Assembly (NCBI GenBank): GCA_019925095.2
Contig: CM034389.1
Location: 2,564,001-2,628,000 of the forward strand
Source: Dendrolimus kikuchii
Taxonomy: Eukaryota > Arthropoda > Insecta > Lepidoptera > Lasiocampidae
Length of the DNA stretch: 64,000 bases
Direction: 5' to 3'
Part shown: piece after piece, positions 1 to 11,430 of the stretch
Numbering within the stretch: position 1 is the stretch's first letter
Layout of the letters: each line of letters starts with the position of its first letter
The notes under the pieces: model-generated
Database searches by the model: none
Told to the model about the DNA's origin: nothing
What the model saw: only the letters and a program-made list of their open reading frames with translations
Translations under genes and position numbers: made by a program

Positions 1-370
1 AAAGAATTTTTCAAATCGGACCAGCGGTTTTTGAGATTAGCGCGTTTAAACAAACAAACAAACTCTTCAGCTTTATAATATTAGTATAGAATATATTATA
101 GCCTATAGCCTTTCTTGATAAATGTACTATTCAACACTGAAAGAATTTTTGAAATCGGACCAGCGGTTCCTGAGATTAGCGCGTTTAAACAAACACACAA
201 ACTCTTCAGCTTTATAATATTAGTATAGAATATAATATAGCCTATAGCCTTCCTTGATAAATTTTCTATTCAACACTGAAAGAATTTTTTAAATCGGACC
301 AGCGGTTCCTGAGATTAGCGCGTTTAAACAAACAAACAAACTCTTCAGCTTTATAATATTAGTATAGATT
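1..370 (-). repeat. 139-bp tandem repeat, about 2.7 copies
   Basis: The same block starts at 1, 140 and 279, so the period is 139 bp; the third copy stops near 370. Each unit reads 'cggaccagcggttcctgag' and 'ctcttcagctttataatat'. A diverged single copy lies inverted at 11746-11880 inside a Helitron-like element, so this looks like an internal repeat of that family running off the left edge. Confidence 0.85.
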
Positions 371-674
371 ACATTTTCCTTCTAAAATCACAATCTCAGC
401 GACCATCTAATCGCCTTACTATCGGTTATGTGGGATGCTCTAACCCATAGGTTATAGTGTTTCGATTTCTGTGGCCTGTCTAGTGGAGATTTGACCTAAA
501 TCCTTGTACTATAGAAGCTCCACCAACCTTGAGATCAGCTCTCTCCTGGCTCCATTCAGGTTGCACTCGGGAACAGCGCACGGCACTATGGTTTCACTTG
601 AGAGCTACCACTGATAGATTAGGTCTTAATGGAAGTTATTGGTACGATCAGTAATTATAATTATTTGAATTTAG
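371..674. other. unassigned sequence
   Basis: No coding, RNA or repeat signature was recognised here. Confidence 0.4.
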
Positions 675-1249
675 AAAACAGATGAGCGCACGGCGCAATG
701 TTGTCGAACGTTGAATGAGTGTTCACAATGGCTCTTGGCGAAAGCCATGCTGCACAGCGACGATTTCTGCGAGACGGTAATGTCTCAAAAGGAAGCCGCA
801 GATCGAGAAAGGGAGAGAAGGGTAAGTGCGCGTATTGACGCGCCTCCACATGTGTGCCGGCGTCAGCCGGGAGCTCGGAGGCGCAGATACGCGCATGACT
901 TCCCCCCTAGGATAATACCGCCCTCATGCATCAAGGGAGCAGAGGAGTCTTCACCCCTGTCGTCGAAGTGAGTTAGCTCTTCCAGGGGCTTTCTCAGGCA
1001 CTTATTACGCTAAGATCGACGTGGGCGTAACTACGTTCTAAGTCTCATGCCTTTCCGGCCATAAGCGCGGGGCATCGGAGGAGGATGGTTTTAGTGGGTA
1101 TTAGCCATTTGGGCTCGAGTCTCCACACAAGCCGGTTGATTACTGTTTGGATTGCCCCTTCTGGGAATGCCTCCATGATCGACTATGGTCTAATCCCTTG
1201 CAAAGGACCCGGTATTGTGCGTAAATAGCATTTCCCCCGCCTGAAAAAA
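675..1249 (+). mobile_element. R1-clade LINE, 5'-truncated 3' end
   Basis: A reading frame through about 968 encodes a tail with 'FCETVMSQKEAADRERER' followed by an arginine-rich stretch (RRQPGARRRRYAHDFPP), the pattern expected at the C-terminus of R1-clade ORF2. A roughly 280-bp 3' UTR containing 'cgtaactacgttctaagtct' and 'ggttttagtgggta' follows, ending in a short poly-A at 1242-1249. The same UTR occurs at 34481-34839. The 'agggtaagt' near 820 looks like a splice donor but lies inside the element. The clade is assigned from memory of family features. Confidence 0.65.
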
Positions 1250-1399
1250 AAGTGTTCAAAATGGCTGCCCTTACCCTGCTGTGCATTGGCCGTCGCCTCA
1301 CACAAAAAGAGGGTAATCAACAGAATCAGCGAAGCAATGTTTTATCTACATCTTATAGGCAAAGACCGACCAGATTATGATTTGATATAAGCCCTTTTG

Positions 1400-1545
1400 T
1401 TGCGGACAGAGAGCACCCCCCTGACCCGCCCGCCGGAGCACATCTACTCTCCGCGCCCCGCATACCGCCGACGCCCATAGCTGGCGCGATTAGCAGCTAG
1501 GCGTCGGACGGAATGCGGGATATAGGAGCCTGAAACCTGAACAAC
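1400..1545 (+). repeat. GC-rich interspersed repeat Y
   Basis: Starts 'gcggacagagagcaccccc' and contains 'cgccgacgcccatagctgg'. An inverted copy lies at 27955-28085, and the end segment 'gtgctctctgtccgcaa' is duplicated at 15213-15306. Probably the end of a transposable element; family unknown. Confidence 0.6.
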
Positions 1546-1549
1546 TATT

Positions 1550-2090
1550 AATTCAGCCATTCATATATTGTACTCGACTCTCTTGCATAATTTGTTCTAC
1601 TCATTAAATGTATATTAATAATTTAGTAATAATCATACAGTCCATTATTACATCGAGTTTTAATTTCCAAAAACAAGAAGCAACTGCCACCAATATCTTG
1701 TATGGACAAGTAATGTTAAAATCCAACCATTGGTTGGATGGTAAGGTAAGTTAATGAATAATCAGCTATACGACCCGACCATGAGTCATAGAATGAGGGT
1801 AACACTTAAGAAAAGCTTGGCCTAGTTTAGAGGTTAATGTCCAAAGAGTCAAGTAAAAATAGGTATTTCTACCCAGTTTACGCGGGATTTGGAAATTAGG
1901 TATATTCATATTATCTGAACCCTGGCCAGCGTTATGAGTATGCTGTCCACCGACAGTGCCCTGGGCTCCGAGTCTGTAACTCAAAGTGGCAATCGAATCG
2001 GATTGGAATTGTAATTTTTACCATTTTGGTAGTCTGTTAACCATCTAGGCTTTTAAATTGTAAGATAAGACAAAATAAATATTAATAATA
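1550..2090. other. unassigned AT-rich sequence
   Basis: No convincing ORF, repeat partner or RNA signature. Confidence 0.4.
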
Positions 2091-2265
2091 ATAGTAGCAG
2101 CCCATAAATTTCCCACTTCTGGGCTCGGGCCTCACATTATAGGAGGAACGGATAATATACCCGCCACGCTTGTCCAAGGCGGCTTAGCAGGTTTGACACA
2201 TCAGTTATCTCGATGTGCAGGTTGCATCACGATGTTTTCCTTCACCGTTCTTATTACGTGGTAAT
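2091..2265 (+). repeat. LINE 3'-tail fragment (CR1/Zenon-like, tentative)
   Basis: Contains 'agcagcccataaatttccca' and 'cacgatgttttccttcaccg', a tail I recall as very common in moth and butterfly genomes. No coding part is present. Confidence 0.45.
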
Positions 2266-2315
2266 TCTAACAATATGCAGATAAAATAAGATAACACTTT
2301 ATTGCTCACCAAATA

Positions 2316-2631
2316 TCTATATATATAAAAGAAAGTCGTGTTAGTTACACTATTTATAACTCAAGAACGGCTGTACCGATTTGGCTGAAAATTGGTGGGG
2401 AGATAGCTTAGAACCAGGAGACGGACATAGGATACTTTTTATCCCGTTGGAACCGATAGGTGGCGCTAAGATCGGGTTCTAGGATCCTCCTAATCACCTG
2501 GAGTGATTTTGGTGATTTTGTTGTTTTGTTTGAGTGGGTTCCCGCATGGTTTAGATTCGCAATTAGAACCAGTAGGTGGCGCTGAGATCGGGTTCTAGAA
2601 TCCTCCTAATCACCTCTGAAGGTGATGTGAA
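2316..2631 (+). mobile_element. Helitron-like element, 5' part
   Basis: Starts TC after A ('aaata|TCTATATATATAAAAG') and contains the family core 'ccgatttggctgaaaatt' and 'taggtggcgctaagatcgg'. The 3' end is cut by the RTE insertion at 2632. Related copies lie inverted at 8489-8930 and 56729-57056. Confidence 0.6.
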
Positions 2632-2806
2632 AGTACTAGAGAAGGTGATGTCACGAGCCTTAAGAACAGACGAGCGTGCATGGCAAGAGTTATGAATGTC
2701 AAAGAAGCAAGTGAGGTGTGTAAGAATAAGCCTGAATGGCGCTCTGTTGTTCATGCCTACCCTGCAAGGGAACTGGCGTGAAGTTATGTATGTATGTATG
2801 TATGTA
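2632..2806 (+). mobile_element. RTE-A LINE, 3' fragment
   Basis: Matches the C-terminal coding end of the RTE-A family (full description at 58343-59289), ending in a (TATG)n tail. Inserted in a Helitron. Confidence 0.85.
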
Positions 2807-3390
2807 AGTTGAGAACCTCCTCCTTTTGGAAGTCGGTTAAAAGGAATAAAGTGTGTGCAGTTGTAGTGAGTTTAGGATATGTCTGAGTGCGCAAATTGTG
2901 GGAAGTAGACAGGCGAAGGAATTCAAAAATGTTCCTGAAGGTAAGCGGTATACTATGGTATATACCTAATGGTAGTAAGAGACTGAGATTTCCTGCAAAA
3001 ACCGACTGACATATTCACAAGGTGACATTCGAATTTTTTGCCGAAAGTAAAACCGAATACTGTGTGAATATCGTGTGAACAGAGCATTCGGTTCTGCCGT
3101 ATACAGTAAAAATCCGACCCGGCTAAACTTGTCTTCGTGTGAAGCTAGCGTTACATGTAATTTTAATGCGAGATTACAATTTTTATTACAAGAAATTGAA
3201 TCTGGCCATCGACTTGAATACTTTTTTTTCTATTATTTGACCGTGATAGCCTGAGTTGCAGTTAGTTTTTCTCTCGGTTATTATATTTATAGGATTATGT
3301 TGTCATATTCTTTATTGAAATTAATTAAAAATACTACATAGGTTTTTCATTCAGAAACTGACCAAAAAGCACTGTCTAAGGTAAATATAT
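2807..3390. other. mostly unassigned; small repeat Z scrap
   Basis: 2807-2845 ('gaacctcctccttttggaag...cggttaaaa') matches repeat Z seen at 53490 and 58265. The rest is unrecognised AT-rich sequence. Confidence 0.45.
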
Positions 3391-4183
3391 AGCTATCCGG
3401 TGCACTAATTTTAAGTAGCCGGGTGGTGGAATGGGGAAGGGGAGGCTTAATTACCCCTACTACAACCCCTATGGTCCGGAGATCTTTAGTTTTTTTAATA
3501 AACATAACCTCACTTATTTTGAAGTGATAACTTCTTATGGGAGGGTAAACTGCTTCGTTAGGTCACGCGTTACGGCGCCAGTCTGTCTGTTCAGTGATCA
3601 CGGAAAAACTACTGGACCAACTTAGATTAGTTTAAGTTATCACTTCTGTCGGGTGTCCCAAAGACGCCTGATTTTTTTTTCACTAATATTGCACTTACAA
3701 ACTTGAACAATCCTTTTGAAGTTAAAGAAAAAGCCAGTAATCAACAGAAAAAGAACCAAAAAACAGTGTATATCGTCAAAAAATTTAAAAAAAACTCAAG
3801 AGAGCACATTCACATACACTACAAGAGTAACCATGGAAATAATCAAAATAGCGGCCAATACAGACGAAATTATAATTCGTGTGTATAAAATAAATAGTAA
3901 ATGGTTATCAGTCGGTTCTGGCACTCGCCAACCGCTGCTGTGGCAAGCTCGCTTTGCTCGCTCGGCTCGTGCGCTTTGGTCTGAAGCTAACCTAACCTAA
4001 CCTAAATCACTGTTCTAGTCACCTTTCACCACCCATCACAATAATTTTTGTGAAGAAATAGGTGAGGTTATGTTTACCAAAAATAAATATTTCAAGAACT
4101 CCGGACCCTAGGAGTTGCAGAAAGGGTAAGTATACCTACCCACTACGCCCACCCACTACTTAAAATTCGTGCACCGGATAGCT
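3391..4183. mobile_element. non-autonomous DNA transposon with long TIRs
   Basis: The left end reads 'agctatccggtgcactaatt' and the right end is its inverse ('gtgcaccggatagct'). Similarity between the arms continues inward for about 120-130 bp, including 'ggtccggag' and 'aaacataacctcac'. The roughly 550-bp interior has no transposase. A short (CCTAA)n run lies at 3986-4005. Target-site duplication not obvious. Confidence 0.75.
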
Positions 4184-4514
4184 GAGTAGCAGCCCTCTGT
4201 AATATGCATTTACATATTATAATGTTTATTATGAATTCTACCTTCAAACACAATTTTAAGGACACACGTACCAACATAAAACGTGTTTTTCAAAAAACGC
4301 TTTTCCAACAAGTCTGAAACAAGGAAGCAACATTAAAAAAGTAACATTTTTAAAAGACAAATTGCGTAATATATATAACTTGTGTGGAACACGGAAAGAA
4401 TACTGAATGAAGTGGCCGCCGCCGGAACGCTTGGCGGACGGCTGGTTGTTTATGTAGACTTCAATACGCCGGTTGAGAGCGCAATTGATGAACTTACAGC
4501 GATATTTATCTATC
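4184..4514. other. unassigned sequence
   Basis: Nothing recognised. Confidence 0.35.
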
Positions 4515-4518
4515 TTAA

Positions 4519-4796
4519 CCTTTAACTAGGGACGTGACAAAGTTATAACACTATAAGGGACATGACGTCGGACAGACAACTAGGGACATGTAGCCTCACA
4601 GGCGTGGGCCGATTTTATAATTAGTATTACTAACGTATTAAACAACTGATGACACGACTACCTGCTACAGCGGTCGTTTTAACACTGAAACAAAAGCTAC
4701 TGAAACGCAGGGTCACGGCAAGCGGGGGGAGGTGGTCAATTCTAAGAATTTTCAAAACTCCCGACGCCTGTGAGACTACATGTCACTAGTTAAAGG
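4519..4796. mobile_element. piggyBac-like MITE (tentative)
   Basis: Terminal inverted repeats CCTTTAACTAG(G/T)GAC flank about 278 bp. TTAA precedes the left end (4515-4518); the right flank is TTAT, where a Helitron abuts. A sub-terminal 'catgtagcctcacaggcg' matches the inverted right arm. CC.. ends at TTAA are characteristic of piggyBac. Confidence 0.55.
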
Positions 4797-4797
4797 T

Positions 4798-5000
4798 TAT
4801 ATATAAATTACGTGTCACGTTGTTTGTCCACGATGGACTCCTAAACTACTTGATCGATTTTAATCAAATTTGCACACCGTGTGCAGTTTGATCCGAGTTG
4901 AAAGATAGGATAGCTTACATTTGGACCCGGTAGGTGGCGCTGGAATCGGATTCTAAATTTTATTTCTTCAAGGCAGAACAACGTCTGCCGGGACAGCTTG
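4798..5000 (+). mobile_element. Helitron-like short element (subfamily h2)
   Basis: About 205 bp from 'tatataaattacgtgtcacg' to 'cgggacagcttg'. Near-identical copies lie at 47868-48070 and 51176-51382. Confidence 0.65.
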
Positions 5001-5447
5001 TATTGTGATAAATCTGTACAGAGTGCGAGTTTGTATAATTAATAAAAAAAAACTAAACTTTTGGGGGACACGTCAGGAACCAAGTTCCTTACGTATTTTT
5101 TAAAAATAATATTTTGGTTTTTTTTATAATATAGCGTCTACCTGTCGAAAAGTTCGGGGAACATGAAAAAATAGGGAGACAGTGATTCGTCACTTCCTGC
5201 ATGGGCCCCAAAAAAAAAACCTATAAGATTGGCGGGCAACATGGGTATGAGTGGCTAAGGGGTGTCGAGAGGTGAGCTGCAGGTTCACCGAAGCTACTTC
5301 CAACGTTAGGTCACTGGAGCTTGAGTCTTAGCTCTAGCGACTCCACTTCATGCCGGCTGGGTAAGGCAAGCACGTAGGCAGGGGGCCTAAAATCATATTT
5401 ATTACTAATTTTTATTAAATAAATTAATGAAAAGCTGTTTTTTGTTT
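5001..5447. other. unassigned sequence
   Basis: Contains short A-runs and no recognisable feature. Confidence 0.35.
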
Positions 5448-5448
5448 A

Positions 5449-5622
5449 CATACATACATACATTACTTCACGCCAGTTCCTTTACGGGGTAGGCACGAAC
5501 AACAGAGCGCCATTCAGGCTTATTCTTACACATCTCACTTACTTCTTTGACATTCATAACTCTTGTCATGCACGCTCGTCTGTTCTTAAGGCTCCTGAGA
5601 TCACCTTCTGCTAGTACACGAG
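5449..5622 (-). mobile_element. RTE-A LINE, 3' fragment
   Basis: 3' fragment with tail at the left end (acat repeats). Flanks share 'gctgttt(tt)tgttta' (5435-5448 and 5623-5636), a near-perfect target-site duplication. Confidence 0.85.
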
Positions 5623-5787
5623 GCTGTTTTGTTTACAATAAAATTAAACTTTAAGTTTTTAATGCAATTTTAAATAAGATTTTTAGTTGAATTATTTATT
5701 TAGATGGACTAACTTTAAACCATTTTCTATTTTAATATTTAATTTACACGTTTCTTAAATTGACTAAGACATTTAAACATAATTATA

Positions 5788-6022
5788 TAATAATAATCGC
5801 AAACAAATACACGTATTGTATATCAAATTAAGCAAGTTGCGCTTGTATTATGGGTAATATCCAACGGATTACTCCAGTACCGATTCCAGACACCCAGACC
5901 GTATTAAATAACGGAGAAAATTCATTTCCGAAATTTACCGCACCAGGAATCAAACCCGGAGCCTCAGCGTTGCAGTGAAGTAGGCACACAAAGGCTTAGT
6001 CTGCTCAACCACAGAGGTCGTC
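5788..6022 (-). mobile_element. tRNA-derived SINE (SINE-B)
   Basis: On the minus strand it starts GACGACCTCTGTGGTTGAGC (A-box-like) and contains a B-box relative GGTTTGATTCC, ending in an (ATT)n tail at the left. The second copy is 31353-31598. RNA polymerase III promoter boxes are the basis for the class. Confidence 0.75.
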
Positions 6023-6465
6023 ATTAATGTAACTGATTACAAAAATTGTGTATGCTGTACCAAAACATTATAAGATTAAAAATGTATACGTTACTTAATA
6101 GTGAAAGAAAGATAGAAGAAAGAAAGAAAAACGTTTATTTGTCAAAGGCGACACGCACAACATACATATTTTTAATGAGCAGAACAATTTTATAGTTGCA
6201 TGCCGCAATTGGACAAATGAGGTTGGCACTCAGTATATTGCTGTGCTGAACGTTAATCCGACACAACACTGATTTTCAGTGCCTACCTCTTTCTTACTCT
6301 ATACATATTTTATTGAGACCCATAGTAGAAGAATGAACAGTATGTTATTTATTCATACTTTAATAAAACAAAATTAAAACTAAATGTTAAAAATATATAA
6401 ACTAAACTAAACTATAAATAAAGCTATATTTACAAAATAACATAAATCTATAAATAAAAAATTGA
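6023..6465. other. unassigned sequence
   Basis: Has a short GAAA-rich run at 6105-6135; otherwise unrecognised. Confidence 0.35.
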
Positions 6466-6469
6466 CTCC

Positions 6470-6665
6470 CAAATCGCTGTCGGCGGGGAGCGTCCCCAAA
6501 ATGCTGGCCGCATTTCCGCGTTGAATGGCAACGCTAATTCGTTGACTTGGTGCAAGCCAGCCTTTTGGTCACGCGAGACCTCAAACGCGTTGAGAGGTCT
6601 CGATAGAGGTGATGAGTTCCAGGCCCCCACGGCCCCAGGGTCTCGACCCCGAAAGCCACAAATAC
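6470..6665 (-). mobile_element. LINE ORF2 C-terminal remnant (ETLGPWGP family)
   Basis: The minus strand reads ETLGPWGPGTHHLYRDLS, then a frame-disturbed run matching QRGNAAS...LGT. Relatives lie at 32850-33057 (-), 47742-47867 (+), 48845-48951 (+) and 51655-51775 (+). Degenerate and 5'-truncated. Confidence 0.6.
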
Positions 6666-6705
6666 GTACCCACTACCAATTTATTGAATTAGAATTATAT
6701 ATATA

Positions 6706-7326
6706 TGTCGGGTTCACGCCGGGAGCGAACGAATGACGCTCCGAGAATAACACAATAATAATCTGGAATATTATAATCAAAGTTTATTACACTAGAATTA
6801 TCACAATTACGATATTAAATATTGCACAATAATACACAGAAATATTAAGACAACTCCAAGAGTTGCATCCACGCTTGTCAGGTGTCGAGCAGCAATTTGC
6901 CCTCCAAGAATACTGCGATTATCAAGCAGTAATTATCGACCACAATATATTATGTGCTCCTCGTCCAAGACTACCAATGTAGATTGTCAGTTGAAAACTT
7001 GGTTGTAGACTCGTAGACTGTCGGTTTAAGCCTGCCCCTCCTCTGCCCGAACACCGCGTATTTAAAAGGTCCTTGTAGCGCGCCGCAGTGACACCCTCCG
7101 GTAGTGCTGTGGCGCCACTTCAGTTACACTTCCTTTATAAAACAACTTCCGCCATACGTATTAACTTCCAACATCCGGTTACTCCATTTCCGATATCCGT
7201 TAGCTTAATAATAAATGCTTCTATATTGACTCCGGTTAAACAACTTCCGATTACTACATGAAAATACTCTATCCTTGACTACTTCCTTCATATGGTTATT
7301 TTATAATAACAAATACGATTCCTACA
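6706..7326 (-). mobile_element. solo LTR (family L2, single copy)
   Basis: A 621-bp TG...CA unit (tgtcgggttc...gattcctaca). Read on the minus strand it has a TATA-like TTTAAATAC followed by an AATAAA signal, as expected of an LTR. Flanks are AT microsatellite, so the target duplication is ambiguous. No internal retrovirus-like coding region adjoins. Confidence 0.55.
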
Positions 7327-7738
7327 TATATTTATTAGAATTATATATGTTTTTATAGTGAAATCGCTGTCGCTTATGCCACAGACCACAGCACGACGTT
7401 TCACTGTGCGATACTCATGTTAAAATCTTGCAATAGTGAAGAGCTTTTTCAAAAGAAACAAACATTTTTATTTCCACCACTACGTGAAAAGGAAGACGTT
7501 AAAAGAAAGTTAGAAATGTTTCCTGTTTATATTTGAACCTCTATTACGATACTGGTGGGTGGGTTCTTTCATAGACAACAAGTTACGTTTTGTTCGCTTC
7601 GAAAAGGTACAGGTATATTAGCTTTGAGACGTTTTGCGTTAGTAATATTTGTATATTTAGAAGAATTCTAAATTTGAAATTTTTAATTTCCTTGTACAAT
7701 CAGCAAAAAAGAGGTTCGTTACATTTTGAAGAAGACAA
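7327..7738. other. unassigned sequence
   Basis: No feature recognised between the solo LTR and the SINE. Confidence 0.35.
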
Positions 7739-8054
7739 TTTTTTTTTTATTGCAGGAGTTCAGCAGATAGGCAGACGGTCCACTTGATGGAAAGCGGTTA
7801 CCATCGCCTATGGACATTTGCAACAGCAAAGTTGCTACAAATGCGCTGCTGCTCTCTTAAGGGAGACTGGAACCTGGTCACTAATGCTGGAACACAACTC
7901 AAGGTTGTTATGGTGACATACTTTAGACCAGGGGTGGTAGCCATCCAGTCGGGCAAATGCCCTACCACCTGGCTGTGGGTTGTTAAGTCGCCTCTTACGA
8001 CAGGCCGCCCAGCCGCAGGAAATTGTATTCTTTCTCCGTTCCTGCACGGATAAA
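7739..8054 (-). mobile_element. SINE-A retroposon
   Basis: Full-length copy of an approximately 310-bp family starting ATCCGTGCAGGAACGGAG and ending CTGCAATAAAAAAA. The tail 'ggccgtctgcctgtctgctg' resembles LINE 3' ends. It has no pol III boxes I can identify, so it may be a LINE-derived non-autonomous element. About 17 full or partial copies lie in this window. Confidence 0.8.
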
Positions 8055-8232
8055 TACCACATCCTTTAGCTACTCACATCCACAGTGGATTTCAGGGAAA
8101 TGAAGAGTAATAACCCTTATTAAAGAACGAAAGAAACGAACGAGAAGAAAATAAAGCTTGTGTACGTGTGCCAGTATTACACTTGCGATTTTTACACATA
8201 CATCACTTTAATTTATATATTCTTGTCCACAG

Positions 8233-8356
8233 AGGTAGCAGCGGGATTGATATTGACCTGAGAAGAGTCGACATCGACCAATGCCCCCTGAAGCCAGGAT
8301 CAACGCAGCTTAATATCTTCGCTGGAACCGACAAGTGCAAGAAGAAAACTACAGAG
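8233..8356 (+). CDS. GPR158/179-like receptor, ectodomain exon
   Basis: Internal exon flanked by a polypyrimidine acceptor ('gtccacag') and donor 'gag|gtatgt'. It begins with the last base of a split codon and ends in phase 0, giving 41 codons: GSSGIDIDLRRVDIDQCPLK, then a segment ending FAGTDKCKKKTTE. The following exon continues CVPIPGLGF, so the join restores a cysteine-rich EGF-like region like that between the Cache domain and TM1 of orphan class C receptors GPR158/GPR179. Such receptors sit in the plasma membrane with this part outside. Identification rests on recognition of the combined exons. The upstream exon was not found in the window. Confidence 0.7.
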
Positions 8357-8488
8357 GTATGTCATTGATTCATAATCAGAGTTTGTACTATTTTAATGGT
8401 CTTATTCATAAATAGTTAGAATAAGTTTGAACGCTTCTTTGTGGTTCTTAAAGAATAGTTCAAATTTACTCTAACTCTTTATAGCATA

Positions 8489-8930
8489 CTAGTGGCCCCG
8501 TCAGACGTTGTCCTGCTCTGAAAAAATAAAAATTTAGGACCCGATCCCAGCGCCACCTACCGGTTCCAATTGTGGATTTAAACCATCCGGGAACCCATTC
8601 AAACACACAAAAACAAAATCACCAAAATCGCTCCTGGTGATTAGGAGGATTCTAGAACCCGATCTCAGCGCCACCTACGGTTCTTTTTGCGAATCTAAAC
8701 CATCCGGGAAACCACTCAAACACACAAAATCAAAATTACCAAAATCGCTCCAGGTGATAAGGAGAATTGTAGAACCCGGTCTTAGCGCCACCTACCGGTT
8801 CCCATTGTGGATATAAACCATTCCGGGACCCATTCAAACACACACACAAAATTTCACCAAAATCGGTAAAGTCGTTCTCAAGTTATAAAATTACAACGAA
8901 AAGTGGCATTGATTTATATATATATAGATA
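8489..8930 (-). mobile_element. Helitron-like element
   Basis: On the minus strand it runs from TATATATA... to ...CTAG|T (CTAG at 8489-8492). The interior is three tandem imperfect units each with 'gatctcagcgccacctac'. A solo LTR inserted at its 5' boundary. Confidence 0.65.
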
Positions 8931-8934
8931 ATAT

Positions 8935-9374
8935 TGTTACGAGCAACACAGGACTCGAATTAAAATGCCGTTGGAATTACTATAGAATTTATTAGAATTA
9001 TACAAACACGTATAACATAGGTTCAAATATAACTAGACACTACTAGTACAAACTGCACGATTCAATAACACGCGCAGAGTCTGTCGCTATATCGCTTGTC
9101 AAATGTACGCCTTACTCGAATCGTAATCCTCGCTCGACTGCCCCACCCCTCCGTTCGGGCATTGTTTTATACTAAACTGTATAATACCGACAAAGGGCCG
9201 CGTTCACTGAGTTAATCCGCACATCTGGCAAGCTTCGACGCAATGCAATAACAACAAGGATTAGTTCGACACTAATGACGGCCATAAAACAAGTACGATT
9301 TCCTAAATCCGGGAAGGCAATAGACTGCGTTTTACGACAGCCAGGTGTGCGCATTTCTTTGTCGGTATGGAACA
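8935..9374 (-). mobile_element. solo LTR (family L1)
   Basis: A 440-bp unit from TGTTACGAG to GGAACA, flanked by ATAT on both sides (8931-8934 and 9375-9378). Seven L1 units lie in the window, none with internal coding sequence. A 4-bp target duplication suits Ty3/gypsy-type elements. Confidence 0.75.
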
Positions 9375-9399
9375 ATATTAAAAGGTTGTTAATATAAGA

Positions 9400-9850
9400 T
9401 GCTAGACTTGAAATTCCGCGAGATTCCCGGGATACAAAGTATCGCAGCAATTAAAAAACAATGTAAGCTGTCGTTTTAATGAAAACTGTGTCGGAATAAG
9501 CTAATGTCCATGCACCCGAACAACTACAAACCGCTCCCAAGGAAATTCCCGCGGGATTCTCAGGAAAAAAATATCACACAGTTTATTACATAAAATTTGC
9601 TATCGATCAGTGAAAAAATCACATTTGATTTCGATGCTTTTGAATCTGGCTTTTTAAATAATTACCGAGGAATTCCCGGGATAAAAAGTATCGCAAATTT
9701 TAAGTCTAAGAATTTGCTGTCGATCAGCGAAAACTGCATCGAAATCGGCGTAGTAGTTTTTACGTGAATCCCGAACAAACAGACAAACTGACAGAGAGAA
9801 AAGAAAGAAATCAATAATAGTTTTAAAAAATAAGCTTTTTAGAAAGTCCA
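9400..9850. repeat. degenerate Helitron-like repeat units
   Basis: Two related segments each hold 'attcccgggata(c/a)aaagtatcgc' (near 9424 and 9672) and 'ctgtcgatcagcgaaaact'-type sequence, as in Helitron interiors elsewhere here. Boundaries uncertain. Confidence 0.4.
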
Positions 9851-10089
9851 ACTAAAAAATAGAAAATAAATTTTAATTAAAAATAGTGTCAGAAAAAATG
9901 ATTTTATTGTAAAAAAAGCGTGGGGTACTTTACAAACTATTGATACCATGAATATTTATTTTTCATTTTTAGTGATTATTTAGTGATTTAATTCCCTTCT
10001 CCGTGGAAACATTGAAAAAAGAATTAAATACACTCTTCTGATAAAATGGAACGTTATGTAAAAATAGGCTTTTTAAAAAGGTTTTTAAA

Positions 10090-10330
10090 TACAAGCTTTT
10101 GAGATCCTGCATATCATGTAGCAACAGAGTGCTAGCCAAGACAAGTAAAACGAGCCCAAACACGACGGGTCTATCTTGTTTCGTACAGGAGTTCCTATGG
10201 CCACCTTCCGACTCCATCACCAGATCAGCTCCATGGTACCATATTATTGCATTGTCACGCGATATACACATACGTGAAAAATTTCAGCTCAATCGGAAAC
10301 CGGGACGTCGATCAAATTTAACTTGAAAGG
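10090..10330 (-). mobile_element. MITE family M1, partial
   Basis: Starts TACAAGCTTTTGAGATCCTG and matches the inverse of 10426-10729; the other terminus is missing. Confidence 0.65.
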
Positions 10331-10425
10331 TTCCGTTACATACTAACATACGTATGAAACTAATAAAAGCGTATTAAAAAAATGCGCTGTGTTCTCCATC
10401 GTTTATATAGTGTATTGCAGTTTTT

Positions 10426-10729
10426 TACAAGCTTTTATTTAACTTGCAATGGATGTACCTATGTATGTATGTAAGTTCGGGTGGAATCTTGCAAGTTAAA
10501 TTTGACCAACTTCCCGTTTTCCGATTAAGCTGAAATTTTGCACGCATATGTATATCACGTGACAATGCAATAATATGATACCATGAAGCTGATCTGATGA
10601 TGGAGTCCGAAGATGGCCATGGTACCACTCCTATACTAAACAAAATAGACCCGTCGTGTTTGGGCTCGTTTTACTTGTCTTGGCTAGCACTCTGCTGCTA
10701 CATGATATCCAGGATCTCAAAAGCTTGTA
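10426..10729 (+). mobile_element. MITE family M1, complete
   Basis: 304 bp between TACAAGCTTTT and its inverse AAAAGCTTGTA. A second complete copy is at 52329-52630. Together with 10090-10330 it forms an inverted pair separated by about 95 bp. Superfamily not determined. Confidence 0.7.
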
Positions 10730-11084
10730 TTTAAAAACCATTTAAAAAAAAACTTTTCATCTTGATTTTCCTCTAACAAATATTGAAAATGTTTCATATC
10801 CATTTATGCAAATCAGTGATAAAATAAGACTGGTATTCTACCAACTCCCAATTGGGTAAATTTCAATAACCCCCGAAATCGGCATGGAAGGCATTTCAGG
10901 GCCGTAATTTATTACTTTATCCCGTTTAATATAGATATTCCGGATTGTTTGAATTAATATGAATTAAACTTCAGACTGTACTTCGTTCGTTTCATCTAGT
11001 AGCTTGTTACACTGTATACTGTGACAATTAATCTCTTTAGTCGTTGTGATATATTAAGAAAGATAATTCAGTCAGACAGTCGGT
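10730..11084. other. unassigned sequence
   Basis: Nothing recognised. Confidence 0.35.
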
Positions 11085-11430
11085 CATAACTTCACGCCAG
11101 TTCCCTTGCCGGGTAGGCACGAGCAACAGAGCGCCATTCAGGCTTATTCTTACACACCTCACTTGTTTCTTTGATATTCATAACTCTTTTCATGCACGCT
11201 CGTCTGTTCTTAAGGCTCCTGACATCACCTTCTGCTAGTACACGATCAATTTGATCATGGAAGGTGTGTCGTGGCCTTCCGCGACTTCTGCATCCATCCA
11301 CTTTTGCATTGTATATCTGTTTAGTCATTCTTTCATCATGCATTCTTTCCACATGCCCGAACCACAGGAGCATTCCTTTCCTTACCTTCACCCCGACACT
11401 CTCTTTCAGACCAACTCTCTCTTTCTTGAG
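11085..11430 (-). mobile_element. RTE-A LINE, 3' fragment without tail
   Basis: Matches RTE-A from 'cataacttcacgccag' through the WFGHVER coding region, but lacks the ACAT tail and a visible target duplication. Probably an older copy. Confidence 0.8.

Noticed and set aside
682..971. Possible host exon with 'agggtaagt' donor
   Set aside because: The peptide and the downstream 3' sequence match an R1-clade LINE end that recurs at 34481-34839, so the donor is fortuitous.
3986..4005. Telomeric (CCTAA)n tract
   Set aside because: Only three to four units inside a TIR transposon; too short for a telomere or a healed break.
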